From NCBI GenBank assembly GCA_964444665.1, contig CAYUIE010000002.1, positions 186,001 through 250,000 on the forward strand: a stretch of 64,000 bases of DNA. The letters run 5' to 3'. The notes under the pieces are model-generated. The model ran no database searches, was not told where the DNA came from, and saw only the letters and a program-made list of their open reading frames with translations. This DNA is from CAYZTY01 sp964444665. GTDB taxonomy: Bacteria; Planctomycetota; Phycisphaerae; Sedimentisphaerales; CAYZTY01. The stretch's first letter is position 1; each line of letters begins with the position of its first letter. This document shows positions 26,173 to 35,072 of the stretch, piece by piece. The translations under genes and the position numbers were made by a program.

Positions 26173-26275
26173 GAAATTCCTCGAAAACCACTTGCCAGTG
26201 TAATCCAAATCAGATATATAATCAAGCTCGTCAGGGACACGAATCACAGGAGAGCCGGGGGAGGGGCAGCAAATT

Positions 26276-27148
26276 ATGCTAAATCTAATACAAAAGGTGG
26301 TCGATGGGTACCAGGTTCGTGTCGGTCCCGCGGAGGTTCTGGCGGGGTTTGTCTGCTTAGTGGGTGTTTTTCTGTTTGCCTGGTGGGTAGTCAGCACTTC
26401 GGGTGGGAAGAGAGCTTTATCATATACACCACAAAGACGAAACAATATGCCTTTGTATCTGCCGTTGCTGCCGATAGGATTTTATGTAGTTCTTCGCGGG
26501 GCGGTGAAACTAATTATTGAAAGTGCATTGCTGGATTTAGATGTCTGGCAGAAGATATTTCTGGATATGGCATTCGGCTGTTTCTGCGCTTTGCTTGCAA
26601 TTGCTGCCATTATCGCGGTGGCGAGGAAGAGTTTTGCACGGCGGCTGAAAGGCTTCGGGCTTCAAGCGGGTACTATGGCAAGAGACTTCGCCGCGGCGGT
26701 AGTGAGCCTGGTCTGTATCTGGCCAATTATAACAATTGCGGTACTGCTTACAATACTGGCTACCCACAGCCTTGGAGTAACAGGCTCGGGGGTGGAAAAA
26801 CACGAGATGCTCAAAACGTTTATTCTTTACCGGCAACTACCTGTCAGGTTATCGATGATTGCATTTATGGTGGTAATAGCGCCGGTTTTTGAGGAGCTGC
26901 TTTTTCGGGGCTTGTTTCAGACGTTAATCCGCAGGTTTGTAACGAGTGTGTGGGCCGCAATTGTCATTAGCTCGGTGTTATTCGCCACCGCCCATCAGAA
27001 TTTCACGCACTGGCCTGCTCTTTTCGTGCTGGCTTTGTGCCTCGGTTATTCTTACGAGAAGAGCGGCTCACTTTTCCGACCAATTTTTATCCACGCCCTT
27101 TTCAATGCTACCAACGTTGTCAGCGCGATGATGTTAGTTAGTTCATAG
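26276..27148 (+). CDS. CPBP-family intramembrane glutamic endopeptidase
   Basis: A multi-spanning protein of 290 residues with about seven hydrophobic helices. The Abi/CPBP motifs are present: EELLFRGLFQ (EExxxR, near residue 205), FATAHQNFTHW (His near 240) and the last helix with HALFNATN. This family includes CAAX-type proteases and bacteriocin self-immunity proteins. ATG 26276 has a GGAGGGG Shine-Dalgarno. It is divergent from murA with no partner gene; the substrate is unknown. Confidence 0.88.
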   Translation: MLNLIQKVVDGYQVRVGPAEVLAGFVCLVGVFLFAWWVVSTSGGKRALSYTPQRRNNMPLYLPLLPIGFYVVLRGAVKLIIESALLDLDVWQKIFLDMAFGCFCALLAIAAIIAVARKSFARRLKGFGLQAGTMARDFAAAVVSLVCIWPIITIAVLLTILATHSLGVTGSGVEKHEMLKTFILYRQLPVRLSMIAFMVVIAPVFEELLFRGLFQTLIRRFVTSVWAAIVISSVLFATAHQNFTHWPALFVLALCLGYSYEKSGSLFRPIFIHALFNATNVVSAMMLVSS

Positions 27149-27202
27149 TTTATAATTCATAGTTGGGTTTATTATTGCCGGCAGCGAAAATCCCGCGGGT
27201 CT

Positions 27203-28000
27203 TTACGATATACCCAACACATCAGCCATTGAATATAGTCCGGGCACTTTGCCGATTAGCCACTCGGCGGCCCGCAGGGCGCCGCTCGCAAAAGTCTTTC
27301 TGCTGTGAGCGGTGTGCGAGAGAGTTACGGTTTCGCCCAATGTGCTGAATATCACCGAATGCATTCCGGTAATGTCGCCGGCGCGGACGGCGTGTATGCC
27401 GATGGTGTTTTTACTTCGCAGGGCTTCTCTTCCCTCTCTTCCAAAGACGGCGCAGTCGGGCCAGTCTCTGCCGGTGGCGGCGGCGATATTTTTAGCGAGC
27501 GTAAGGGCTGAGCCGCTGGGCGCATCCTTCTTGAACCGGTGGTGCTGCTCAACAATTTCAATGTCGTAATTCTCGCCGAGAGCGTCGGCCACTTCCCCGA
27601 CCAGTTTAAACAGCAGATTCATTCCAAGACTCATATTGCTTGCCTGGACGATACCGATATTCCTGGAAGCGGCCTGAAGGTTCTGCTGTTGTCTGTCCGT
27701 AAGTCCTGTAGTACCCAGGACAAGGGCTGCTGAGTTTTTAAGGCAGTACTCAACAGATGCATCGACCGCGTCAGGTACGGAAAAATCTATCACAACATCA
27801 GCGCCCGAAGGATACTGACAGGAGAGATTAATGTTTAGAGGGCCTGTACCGGCCAGAAGGCCGGCATCCTGACCGATTTGGGGGTGCTCTTTTTTCTCGA
27901 TTGCTGCAATAATATCGAACTTCCGAGCGTCTACAATGGTGGCGATGATAAGCCTGCCCATCCGGCCGGCGGCGCCGTTAATTATCAGCTTCGGGTTCAT
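27203..28000 (-). CDS. dapB: 4-hydroxy-tetrahydrodipicolinate reductase
   Basis: DapB reduces HTPA with NAD(P)H in lysine/diaminopimelate synthesis, supplying the MurE substrate. The 265-residue product has the Rossmann motif NGAAGRMGR at residues 8-16, DFSVPDAV, GTTGLTDRQ, and the signature EQHHRFKKDAPSGSALTLA, with the catalytic His and Lys, followed by HAVRAGDITGMHSVIF. Length is normal. ATG 28000 has an AAAGGG Shine-Dalgarno. No other dap gene is adjacent. Confidence 0.95.
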   Translation of the reverse strand: MNPKLIINGAAGRMGRLIIATIVDARKFDIIAAIEKKEHPQIGQDAGLLAGTGPLNINLSCQYPSGADVVIDFSVPDAVDASVEYCLKNSAALVLGTTGLTDRQQQNLQAASRNIGIVQASNMSLGMNLLFKLVGEVADALGENYDIEIVEQHHRFKKDAPSGSALTLAKNIAAATGRDWPDCAVFGREGREALRSKNTIGIHAVRAGDITGMHSVIFSTLGETVTLSHTAHSRKTFASGALRAAEWLIGKVPGLYSMADVLGIS

Positions 28001-28161
28001 TTTGACCCTTTCGATAAAAGATTAATAATCATATTGACGATAAATATAACAAAAGACACATATTTTACAAGAATGAACAGTCATCGGGGGTTTTACAGTA
28101 TATAATGACGATTGGGAAAAGATTGGAAATTTGGCATAATTTTCTATCTGGAGGTGTCAAA

Positions 28162-28578
28162 ATGTCAAAGGCTTGTTTAACAATTTTGATTATTGCAGGG
28201 ATTGGTTTGGGTCTTGCTTTTACGGCAGGCTGTGAGAGTGATGCACAGACGGGAGGGGCCATTGGCGCCCTGGCCGGTGCAGGCATCGGCCAACTAGCCG
28301 GCGGCGATACGAAATCGACGCTTATCGGAGCGGCTGTGGGTGGTGGCGCGGGCTATGTAATCGGCAACGAGTCGGACAAGAAAAAAATGAAGGCCGATAT
28401 TGCGTCGTCCAATCAGGCATCGATGACAAACACCGTTACCGTTAATGTGGTCAATAGCAACGGGTCAATCACACCAGTGGTTCTTAGAATTCAGGGTAAT
28501 CTCTACATCGGCCCGAAGGGCGAGCAGTATATGAGCCTTCCAACCCCGGAGCAGCTTAAGCCGGTGTACGGCTTCTAA
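28162..28578 (+). CDS. Glycine-zipper outer-membrane lipoprotein-like protein
   Basis: A 138-residue exported protein. The N-terminus is a signal sequence (LTILIIAGIGLGLAFTAGCES) with a possible, degenerate lipobox ending in AGC. It is followed by a glycine zipper, GGAIGALAGAGIGQLAGGDTKSTLIGAAVGGGAGYVIGNESDKKK, of the type seen in SmpA/OmpA-like and 17-kDa surface-antigen lipoproteins, and a short hydrophilic tail with no known domain. ATG 28162 has GGAGG upstream and was preferred over the frame start at 28105. It is divergent from dapB. Probably membrane-associated; function unknown. Confidence 0.78.
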   Translation: MSKACLTILIIAGIGLGLAFTAGCESDAQTGGAIGALAGAGIGQLAGGDTKSTLIGAAVGGGAGYVIGNESDKKKMKADIASSNQASMTNTVTVNVVNSNGSITPVVLRIQGNLYIGPKGEQYMSLPTPEQLKPVYGF

Positions 28579-28698
28579 GAATTTTCAACGGATGAATACC
28601 GATTATTATTAAAGCGGTATCGTAAGCTGTTCACGCGGCCGATGGGAAAAGGTGCTTGTAAACACATCGCCCGAGGGGGACGGGCAAAGGGAGTTGAT

Positions 28699-29499
28699 TT
28701 ACATCGGGCTGTAATCGCCGTGGCCGGTATCGGGCAGGCCGTTGGGCCGATTGGGCCATTTCATCGTATCGAACAAGAACTCGCAGGCCTGACGTATCAT
28801 AACATTCGGCATACAAGGGAACATTTCAAAGGCGGCAATGACGTCACTGTTGCTTCGATTGAGGGCCTGAAGCAAATAGTCCCAGTCTTCTCTCGGTATT
28901 CCTCCCGACAGTCCCGGAGGATTATGGTCGTCAGCCCGGCCATAATTATCACTCAGGTGCAGGTTGGCTATACGGTCACCTAACTCGTCGACGTATTGTT
29001 TAAACGAGTGGGCGGGGTCAAGATTTGGAACGCCTGTGTCGAAACAATACCATATCGAATCGAATCTTTTGCCCACTTCCTTTACTGCTTTTAGATTGCC
29101 TGTTTCAATGCATAACTTCACGTTATGCTGCTCGGCCATTTTGACAATCTCTGCAGCGAAATCCCAGTCGGCAATACCGAACTGATCGGATACACACAGG
29201 CTGGGCAGCTCGGCAACGATATTTGCGTTTAATATCTTAGCGCATTCAATCTGCTCGTTCCATTCATCGAGAGTCGGGCCGTCGTTGCGGGAGTGCATAA
29301 CGACAAGCATGTCTTCAGTCGCCTCGGCGAGTCTGGTCCAGTTTCGCCTTCGGTAACGACACTCACTGGCACCCCTGATTGAGGGCCACAGCTCGATGCC
29401 AAAGCCGAGTGAGCGGAGAAAATCGCACTCCTGCTCGAAGGAGAGCTTGTTTTCCCGCCACCAAAACAGCATTGTCGAGATGACATACCTTATTCGCAT
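28699..29499 (-). CDS. Sugar phosphate isomerase/epimerase-like TIM-barrel protein
   Basis: The 266-residue protein belongs to the xylose-isomerase-like/AP-endonuclease-2 TIM-barrel superfamily. Visible metal-site elements are LVVMHSRNDG, VKLCIETGNLKAVKEV (Glu ligand), YCFDTGVPNLDPAHSF (Asp and His), IANLHLSDNYG (His and Asp) and AAFEMFP (Glu). Related proteins isomerise or epimerise keto-sugars such as inosose or hydroxypyruvate; the substrate is not determinable. It is monocistronic, convergent to the lipoprotein gene. The start at 29499 has GGAGA upstream at a long spacing. Confidence 0.82.
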   Translation of the reverse strand: MRIRYVISTMLFWWRENKLSFEQECDFLRSLGFGIELWPSIRGASECRYRRRNWTRLAEATEDMLVVMHSRNDGPTLDEWNEQIECAKILNANIVAELPSLCVSDQFGIADWDFAAEIVKMAEQHNVKLCIETGNLKAVKEVGKRFDSIWYCFDTGVPNLDPAHSFKQYVDELGDRIANLHLSDNYGRADDHNPPGLSGGIPREDWDYLLQALNRSNSDVIAAFEMFPCMPNVMIRQACEFLFDTMKWPNRPNGLPDTGHGDYSPM

Positions 29500-29816
29500 C
29501 GTCGGGTCTCCGATGGATTCCGCAGGTTATTCTATTATTAGCTACTGTTTTGAAACGAGCAAAGTTTTCGGTTTTTGCCGGAAACCGGCTTTATCGGCCG
29601 TATTTAGCCCTGCCGGCCGAAGTAACGAACGGACCGAGTAGGGCAAAAGGGCCGTTTCCGGGTGATTTTTGCCCCTATTTCCCAAGATGCCGAAGCACCG
29701 GCCTTCTTGTGCTTATGTGCTGTTATCGTGAAAAACGGGTATGGTTGTTAAAAAATTGTGTTGAAATATTCAGGTTGGAAGGTAGTATAAAGTCTCTGTA
29801 ATTTGGAGAGCTATTT
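29500..29816. other. Intergenic region upstream of rpmE with structured element
   Basis: No protein gene. Bases 29578-29585 (ccggaaac) pair perfectly with 29654-29661 (gtttccgg) and enclose a 7-bp hairpin tcggccg/cggccga (29594-29600, 29614-29620) whose 13-base loop contains gccct, complementary to agggc at 29640-29644 outside it; a multi-stem RNA with a pseudoknot is possible. Further right is a promoter candidate for rpmE (29761-29791). Confidence 0.45.
29761..29791 (+). promoter_or_regulatory. Promoter candidate of rpmE-prfA
   Basis: TTGAAA (29761-29766), 19-base spacer, TATAAA (29786-29791). Spacing is one or two bases longer than ideal. It lies close before the rpmE Shine-Dalgarno GGAG. 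Confidence 0.45.
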
Positions 29817-30050
29817 ATGAAAAAGGGAATTCACCCAAAATATCAAAAGGTGGTTGTTCGCTGTGGGTGTGGTAATACCTTCGAGACACGGAGCACCGCC
29901 AAGGAAATTCTCGCGGAGATATGCTCGGTCTGTCACCCGTTCTATACGGGCAAGCAAAAATTCGTGGACACAGCGGGGCGAATCGAGCGATTCCAGAGAA
30001 AATACGGAACGGACTATATTAAAAAAGCCGAGAAAAAACAAAAGCAATAG
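29817..30050 (+). CDS. rpmE: Ribosomal protein bL31
   Basis: A 77-residue bL31 of the zinc-binding (C+) type: KKGIHPKYQKVVVRCGCGNTFETRST with CxC, then CSVCHPFYTGKQKFVDTAGRIERFQRKY with CxxC. The protein sits at the subunit interface of the ribosome. GGAG is eight bases before the ATG. prfA follows after 129 bases, a very common pairing. The last residues (KKAEKKQKQ) are a basic tail slightly longer than average. Confidence 0.97.
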   Translation: MKKGIHPKYQKVVVRCGCGNTFETRSTAKEILAEICSVCHPFYTGKQKFVDTAGRIERFQRKYGTDYIKKAEKKQKQ

Positions 30051-30179
30051 CCCGTACTGGAATACTTTTTACGCTGTTGGGTATAATTTTGACAGATTAT
30101 ATGTTCCGGCAGCGTAATTTTTTTGTACTCAAGGCAGCATACCCGATATATAAGCCGGGGACTTTTCTGAGTGAAGATT

Positions 30180-31274
30180 ATGAATAAGTCTGGAAAAAAA
30201 GATGGTCTTCTAATTAAACTTGAGGAGCTGGACCGCCGTTACGATGCGATTGAAAAAGATATAAACGATGCCGCTATGGCCGGCCTGACGGGAAAGCTGG
30301 TGGCTTTGAGCAAAGAGCAGGGAAAGCTTAAACCAATCGTCGGCAGGTATCGTGAATTTAAACAGGCCGAGGAGGAGTTAGCAAAGACGAACAAATTGCT
30401 TGGGGAAACACGGTTAGAACGGGAGATTCAAGACATGGCTTTAGAGGAAGTACGTCAGCTTCAGGAAAGGCAATCGAATCTGCTTGATGAAATAAGGGAC
30501 ACCCTGGTAATGGCTGATGATGCGGCCATCGATTCGGTGATACTGGAGATACGAGCGGGTACAGGGGGCGATGAAGCGTCACTTTTTGCACGTGACCTTT
30601 ACAATATGTATGTAAAATATGCCGAGAAGCGAGGCTGGAAAGTCGAGCAGCTTGATTTCAGCCCGACGGAGATGGGTGGATTTCGGGAGGTAATAGTCAA
30701 TATCAAAGGGCCGAATGTATGGTCTTCTCTGGGCTATGAGGGCGGCGGGCACAGGGTACAACGCGTGCCTGTAACCGAATCGCAGGGCAGAATACACACC
30801 TCTGCAGCTACGGTTGCAGTTTTGCCGGAGCCACAGGAACTGGATATTCGGATTAATCCGGCAGATGTTGTCGAGCACGTCAGCAGGTCCAGCGGCCCAG
30901 GTGGTCAAAACGTCAACAAGGTCAGCAGCGCAATTCGCCTTGAACATATTCCGACGGGCATAACCATCAGTATGCAGGATGAAAAAAGCCAGCATAGAAA
31001 CCGCGATAAGGCGTGGCGAATCCTGCGCAGCAGGATATACGAACATCACGAACGAGAAAAAAGGGCCCAGAGGGACAAGCAAAGAAAAACAATGATTGGC
31101 TCAGGCGACCGCTCTGAAAGAATCAGGACATATAACTTTCCACAGAACCGTGTTACCGACCACCGGATTAACCTGTCATTGTACAGCCTGGAAAAGGTAA
31201 TTGCAGGCGAGATGGATGAGCTGGTCTCGGCGCTGCAGGATTACGACAAACGACAGCGACTGGAAAATCTTTAG
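30180..31274 (+). CDS. prfA: Peptide chain release factor 1
   Basis: RF1 reads UAA and UAG stop codons. The 364-residue product has the N-terminal coiled-coil domain (LIKLEELDRRYDAIEKDI), RAGTGGDEASLFARDLYNMY, the codon-recognition region with PVT in QRVPVTESQGRIHTSAATVAVLPE (the RF1-type tripeptide), and the universally conserved GGQ in SGPGGQNVNKV. The C-terminus RTYNFPQNRVTDHRINLSLYSLE is RF1-typical. ATG 30180 was taken; a GTG at 30171 in frame is possible. prmC, which often follows, is not adjacent. Confidence 0.96.
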   Translation: MNKSGKKDGLLIKLEELDRRYDAIEKDINDAAMAGLTGKLVALSKEQGKLKPIVGRYREFKQAEEELAKTNKLLGETRLEREIQDMALEEVRQLQERQSNLLDEIRDTLVMADDAAIDSVILEIRAGTGGDEASLFARDLYNMYVKYAEKRGWKVEQLDFSPTEMGGFREVIVNIKGPNVWSSLGYEGGGHRVQRVPVTESQGRIHTSAATVAVLPEPQELDIRINPADVVEHVSRSSGPGGQNVNKVSSAIRLEHIPTGITISMQDEKSQHRNRDKAWRILRSRIYEHHEREKRAQRDKQRKTMIGSGDRSERIRTYNFPQNRVTDHRINLSLYSLEKVIAGEMDELVSALQDYDKRQRLENL

Positions 31275-31360
31275 GACACGACCCACGGCCCGTGTATCGT
31301 GAATCAAACTACAAGCTATGAACTATAAATAACAACGAGTCACGAGAGACGAGATATAAA

Positions 31361-32443
31361 ATGATAGTTGTTGTCACCGGAATGATGGGCCTTGACAAGA
31401 AGGGCTACCTGCGTGATGTCTGCGCATTTGCAGCTCAAAAAGGCCGAAAGGTGGCTGTCTGTAATGTGGGCGATATGATGTACGCAGAGGCGCCTGATAT
31501 TGCCAAAGGGCGCATACTCGATATTCCCCTGAAACGGCTGCACCTGCTTCGCCGAAGCGTCTTTAAAGATATTATCACCAAAGCAAACAAGACAGAGAAC
31601 CTGATTGTCAACACCCACGCGACTTTTCGGTGGCGGCACGGGCTTTTCCCCGCGGTGGATTTCGACCAGATGCGTCAACTGAACGCCGATATGTATATTT
31701 GCCTGATTGACAGTGCCGAGGCTCTGCACATAAGGCTAAGCCGAAAGCATTCAATACAACACTCCCTAAAGGACCTCTTAGTCTGGCGAGAGGAAGAAGT
31801 GCTGGGCACCGAAATGCTGTGCCGAGGTATAAATGAGAAGACGCCGTTCTACTGTCTGGCACGAGGTTGTGATGAGCAAACAACAGAAATATTTTATAAC
31901 CTCGTATTCGAAAGTAATCGCAAAAAAGCGTATCTGAGCTTTCCAATGACGCACGTTGTTGATATGCCGGAGGTAAGGGCCGAGATTAAGCGATTTCGTG
32001 AGTTGATGAAGCGTTCTTTCATCTGCTTTGACCCGGGGGACCTGGAGGAAGCATATCTGCCGGTTTATGCCCATAAGGCGACGACAAGAGGAGTTGATTT
32101 TGTCGAAGTTACGGCACTGAGCCAAACTGTAAGGCTGGATTTACAACAGGTTATGCAGATTGAAGGCGACATTAACAGCCAGATATACGCGCGAGACTTT
32201 ATGCTTATCGACCAGTCGGATATGATAGTGAGCTTTATTCCAACGCCTCGAGACGGTCGGGCGGCGATTTCGAGCGGAGTAGAGCGTGAACTTCAGCACG
32301 CCCACGAAGCGGCGAAGGAAGTGTACGTTATCTGGACTGCAAGCCAAAGGCCTTCGATATTTGTGACACAGACAGCCACAAGAGTCTTTAAAAGTGTTAA
32401 TGGTGCTGTACAATTCTTCAAAGAGAAGAAATATATCAACTAA
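31361..32443 (+). CDS. Fusion of adenylate-kinase-like P-loop domain and nucleoside 2-deoxyribosyltransferase-like domain
   Basis: A 360-residue soluble protein. Residues 1-185 resemble archaeal-type adenylate kinases in overall plan (start VVVTGMMGLDKKGYLRDVC, then NLIVNTHATFRW and ADMYICLIDSAEALHIRLS), but the P-loop is degenerate: the GxxxxGK[ST] pattern is broken, with no Gly before Lys and no Ser/Thr after it. Residues 195-360 look like the nucleoside 2-deoxyribosyltransferase/MTH-like Rossmann family (KAYLSFPMTHV, FMLIDQSDMIVSFIP, SSGVERELQHAHEAAKEVYVIW). It lies after prfA in the same direction. Its role is unknown; nucleotide binding or salvage is a guess. Identification of each half is moderate. 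Confidence 0.6.
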   Translation: MIVVVTGMMGLDKKGYLRDVCAFAAQKGRKVAVCNVGDMMYAEAPDIAKGRILDIPLKRLHLLRRSVFKDIITKANKTENLIVNTHATFRWRHGLFPAVDFDQMRQLNADMYICLIDSAEALHIRLSRKHSIQHSLKDLLVWREEEVLGTEMLCRGINEKTPFYCLARGCDEQTTEIFYNLVFESNRKKAYLSFPMTHVVDMPEVRAEIKRFRELMKRSFICFDPGDLEEAYLPVYAHKATTRGVDFVEVTALSQTVRLDLQQVMQIEGDINSQIYARDFMLIDQSDMIVSFIPTPRDGRAAISSGVERELQHAHEAAKEVYVIWTASQRPSIFVTQTATRVFKSVNGAVQFFKEKKYIN

Positions 32444-32551
32444 AGCTGCGAAATTCTCTCCAAACTTCCAATAATAAACTACAATAAACAGTTTAAAAAC
32501 AAACCTTAACGACAACTAAAGAAGCAGCTAAAAATTGACGACAAATTTAGT

Positions 32552-34765
32552 ATGTTAAGCGAATATCTAAAGGCTGACAAAGTTGATATATCTACACCTC
32601 CAGAGACGGAAATGCCGGAGGTTTCATCCTGGAGCAGAAAGAAGGGTATAACATTATTTGGTTATTTTGGGCTTTTCGTCTTAGGACTATTTCCCCTAAT
32701 AAAGGCGTTGCTGAAGTTTTCGGAAAGTGAACCGTCTGAAACTTTCTTTAGGTTAGGCCTTGGATTAGTTTATCTTATCCTTTCATATTATTTACTCAAA
32801 CTTAGAAATTGGGCTCGCATTTCACTTATTATCCTAAATGCAGTTATGGCATTTTTTGTCGTCCTGGTCGATTTATTTGTCTTGCTCCTGACTTTTAGTC
32901 TGATGACGAAATACATTGCACTATTTAATGGAAGCAAAGCAGCGGCTTTAGTTTTGTTAAGTTCGGGCTATTTTGCCCTTGCTGTCTATAATTTACATTA
33001 TATAGGTTTTCTCATTTATTTCAATAATTCGAGTGTAAAAAAGCAGTTTAAATATGTTTATTTCACTCAACCATCCGCATTACTGCAGAGTACAGAAAAG
33101 AGGAAGCTCTGGCCGGTTATTTTGATTATTTGTTTAGGATTAGCTATTTTTTCAGGAGTACTTGTATTCGCCGGTCCCTCAGAGGCCGAGATAAGTGATA
33201 TAAAGATGAACACCAATCCTGAGCAAGACCCTCTTTCCTGTGCTCTCCTTGTCGCCCGGAAAATAAAATTAGAGAGCTCCGAGCAAAACCTGTTGTTGAA
33301 AAGAATAGCCGCTGCATACGCTGAAGCCGGGGGATACGACCAGGCGATACAGATAGCCAATTCGCTTAGTAAAGACTGCGACAGGGCCGAAACTCTGACC
33401 GAAATAGCTTGCTGCTGTGTGGAGGCCGGAGAAAAGGAGAGGGCATCTGACGTTCTATCACAAGCTCTGCAGGCGGCCAATATGATACAAGATGATATTA
33501 TTAAAAGTGAAAAGTTAGAACGAATAGCAATCAAATGTGCGGAAATTGGGCAATACGACCAGTCTCTTCAGATAGCTAATACGATAAATCGCGCATTTAA
33601 TAAAGTCAACGCTATGGCTGAGATAGCTTCCACTAACTCCAAAGCCGGCAAAGAAGATGAGGCCTTTGGAATATTAATTGAAGCCCTCGAGGCAACTCAA
33701 CAAGAAGATAATCCCGACGTAAAAAATCGAAACATGGCTGAAATAGCTGTTAAGTACGCTGAAATCGGAGAGTATGACCAGGCTCTCCAGATGGCTAACA
33801 TAATAGACCGCGCTTGTTATAAAGCCAAAGCCTTAGCTCGAATAGCCTCCAATTACGCCAAAACCGACAATGCAGATAAAGCCTCTGAATTATTATTACA
33901 GGCCTTCGAGGTAATCAAAAAAGAAGATAAAAACGCCGTCAAGAATCGTAACTTAGTTGCAATAGCCGTTGGACACGCCGAAATTGATCAATATACTGAA
34001 GCTTTAAGAGTAGTTTACACAATAAAGTCTGCCAATATAAGAGCCAGGTTGCTGGGCAAAATCGCTGCTGATATAAAACCTGAACAAACGAATAAATCCA
34101 ATGAGATATTAGCCAGAGCTCTCAAGGAAATAAAAAGGATGGAAAGAGGTAGATCTAAGTTTGAAACACCGTATTTTATAGTCACCAGGTTTGCGGAAAA
34201 CGGACTGTATGAACAGGCTTTACGAATAGCTAAATCAATAAAGGATACAAACTACAAAGCCGCCTCTTTTACTAAAATAGCCCATAGCTACGCTGAAGCA
34301 GGAAATAAAGATAAAGCCTTCGAAACTTTGTTACAGGCCTCTGAAATTGCTGTTGAATCAGACCCCAGGTCGGTCTTCGTGTTAGGCTCTGCAATAGCTT
34401 GCGACTACATAAAAATCGGTCAAAAAGAAAGAGCCTGCCTTATCTTAGAAAAGGTTTTACCGTTAGCCGATACAGTAGACGATGAAACTTTTAAAAATCA
34501 AGTTCTGTTGGATATTATCTCAGCATACGCAGAAGTCGGACAATATGACGAAGCCCTTCAGATAGCCAAGAATATTACTGTTCCGACTTTTAAAGCTAAT
34601 GCGTTTGTTGATATAATCATTGAATATGCTCAGGCGGGGCAGAAAAAAGATGATAGTGATATAAATGTTTTGCAGAAAATCTCAGATGAGCTTAAATGGT
34701 ACAAGAAATTATTTGCATTCGACTTCTCGTCGAAAAAAATAAACGTCTTTCAAAAAGACTTATAA
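32552..34765 (+). CDS. Membrane protein with long C-terminal helical (TPR-like) repeat array
   Basis: A 737-residue protein. The first 220 residues hold about five hydrophobic helices (ITLFGYFGLFVLGLFPLI, ISLIILNAVMAFFVVLVDLF, and others). From residue 225 on there is a repeat of about 35-40 residues with the pattern EIAxxYAExGxYDQALQIANxI, seen at least nine times (AAAYAEAGGYDQAIQIAN, CAEIGQYDQSLQIAN, YAEIGEYDQALQMAN, YAEVGQYDEALQIAK). These are helix-turn-helix TPR/Sel1-like solenoid repeats for protein binding. No ATG-proximal Shine-Dalgarno is evident. It is a single gene; function unknown. Confidence 0.78.
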   Translation: MLSEYLKADKVDISTPPETEMPEVSSWSRKKGITLFGYFGLFVLGLFPLIKALLKFSESEPSETFFRLGLGLVYLILSYYLLKLRNWARISLIILNAVMAFFVVLVDLFVLLLTFSLMTKYIALFNGSKAAALVLLSSGYFALAVYNLHYIGFLIYFNNSSVKKQFKYVYFTQPSALLQSTEKRKLWPVILIICLGLAIFSGVLVFAGPSEAEISDIKMNTNPEQDPLSCALLVARKIKLESSEQNLLLKRIAAAYAEAGGYDQAIQIANSLSKDCDRAETLTEIACCCVEAGEKERASDVLSQALQAANMIQDDIIKSEKLERIAIKCAEIGQYDQSLQIANTINRAFNKVNAMAEIASTNSKAGKEDEAFGILIEALEATQQEDNPDVKNRNMAEIAVKYAEIGEYDQALQMANIIDRACYKAKALARIASNYAKTDNADKASELLLQAFEVIKKEDKNAVKNRNLVAIAVGHAEIDQYTEALRVVYTIKSANIRARLLGKIAADIKPEQTNKSNEILARALKEIKRMERGRSKFETPYFIVTRFAENGLYEQALRIAKSIKDTNYKAASFTKIAHSYAEAGNKDKAFETLLQASEIAVESDPRSVFVLGSAIACDYIKIGQKERACLILEKVLPLADTVDDETFKNQVLLDIISAYAEVGQYDEALQIAKNITVPTFKANAFVDIIIEYAQAGQKKDDSDINVLQKISDELKWYKKLFAFDFSSKKINVFQKDL

Positions 34766-34904
34766 TTAGTCCTCAACTATCGAAGTACAGTTCACAAAAA
34801 GCCCAGCCTCGAATATAATACAGGTCAGCTCCGGGCGGTTTGAGGTGTTTCGGGCAGGCAGTCAACTGAATATCTTTGTTGTCGCAATTTGCGTCTTCCG
34901 GGAC

Positions 34905-34934
34905 TTGACACATAAAACAGTTCTGATTTATACT
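34905..34934 (+). promoter_or_regulatory. Promoter of the deoC-pabB-pabC operon
   Basis: TTGACA (34905-34910), 18-base spacer, TATACT (34929-34934). The leader to deoC is about 130 bases. The rest of 34766-35072 shows no gene. Confidence 0.65.
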
Positions 34935-35072
34935 ACCGCTGAAAATCATGGATTATGGACATTAGAGAAAGTCTGTGCCATAATATATGTGAGAGTTGTG
35001 TTAAAATTTATCCGGAGAGAGGCTGCTCAAAGAGCCCAATTTTAAAATTCCCTTTTAAATATCGAACACTAA

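Noticed and set aside
26173..26445. N-terminal extension of MurA by 91 codons
   Set aside because: Non-homologous, no Shine-Dalgarno, and it runs across the divergent upstream gene's leader; ATG 26172 fits the family.
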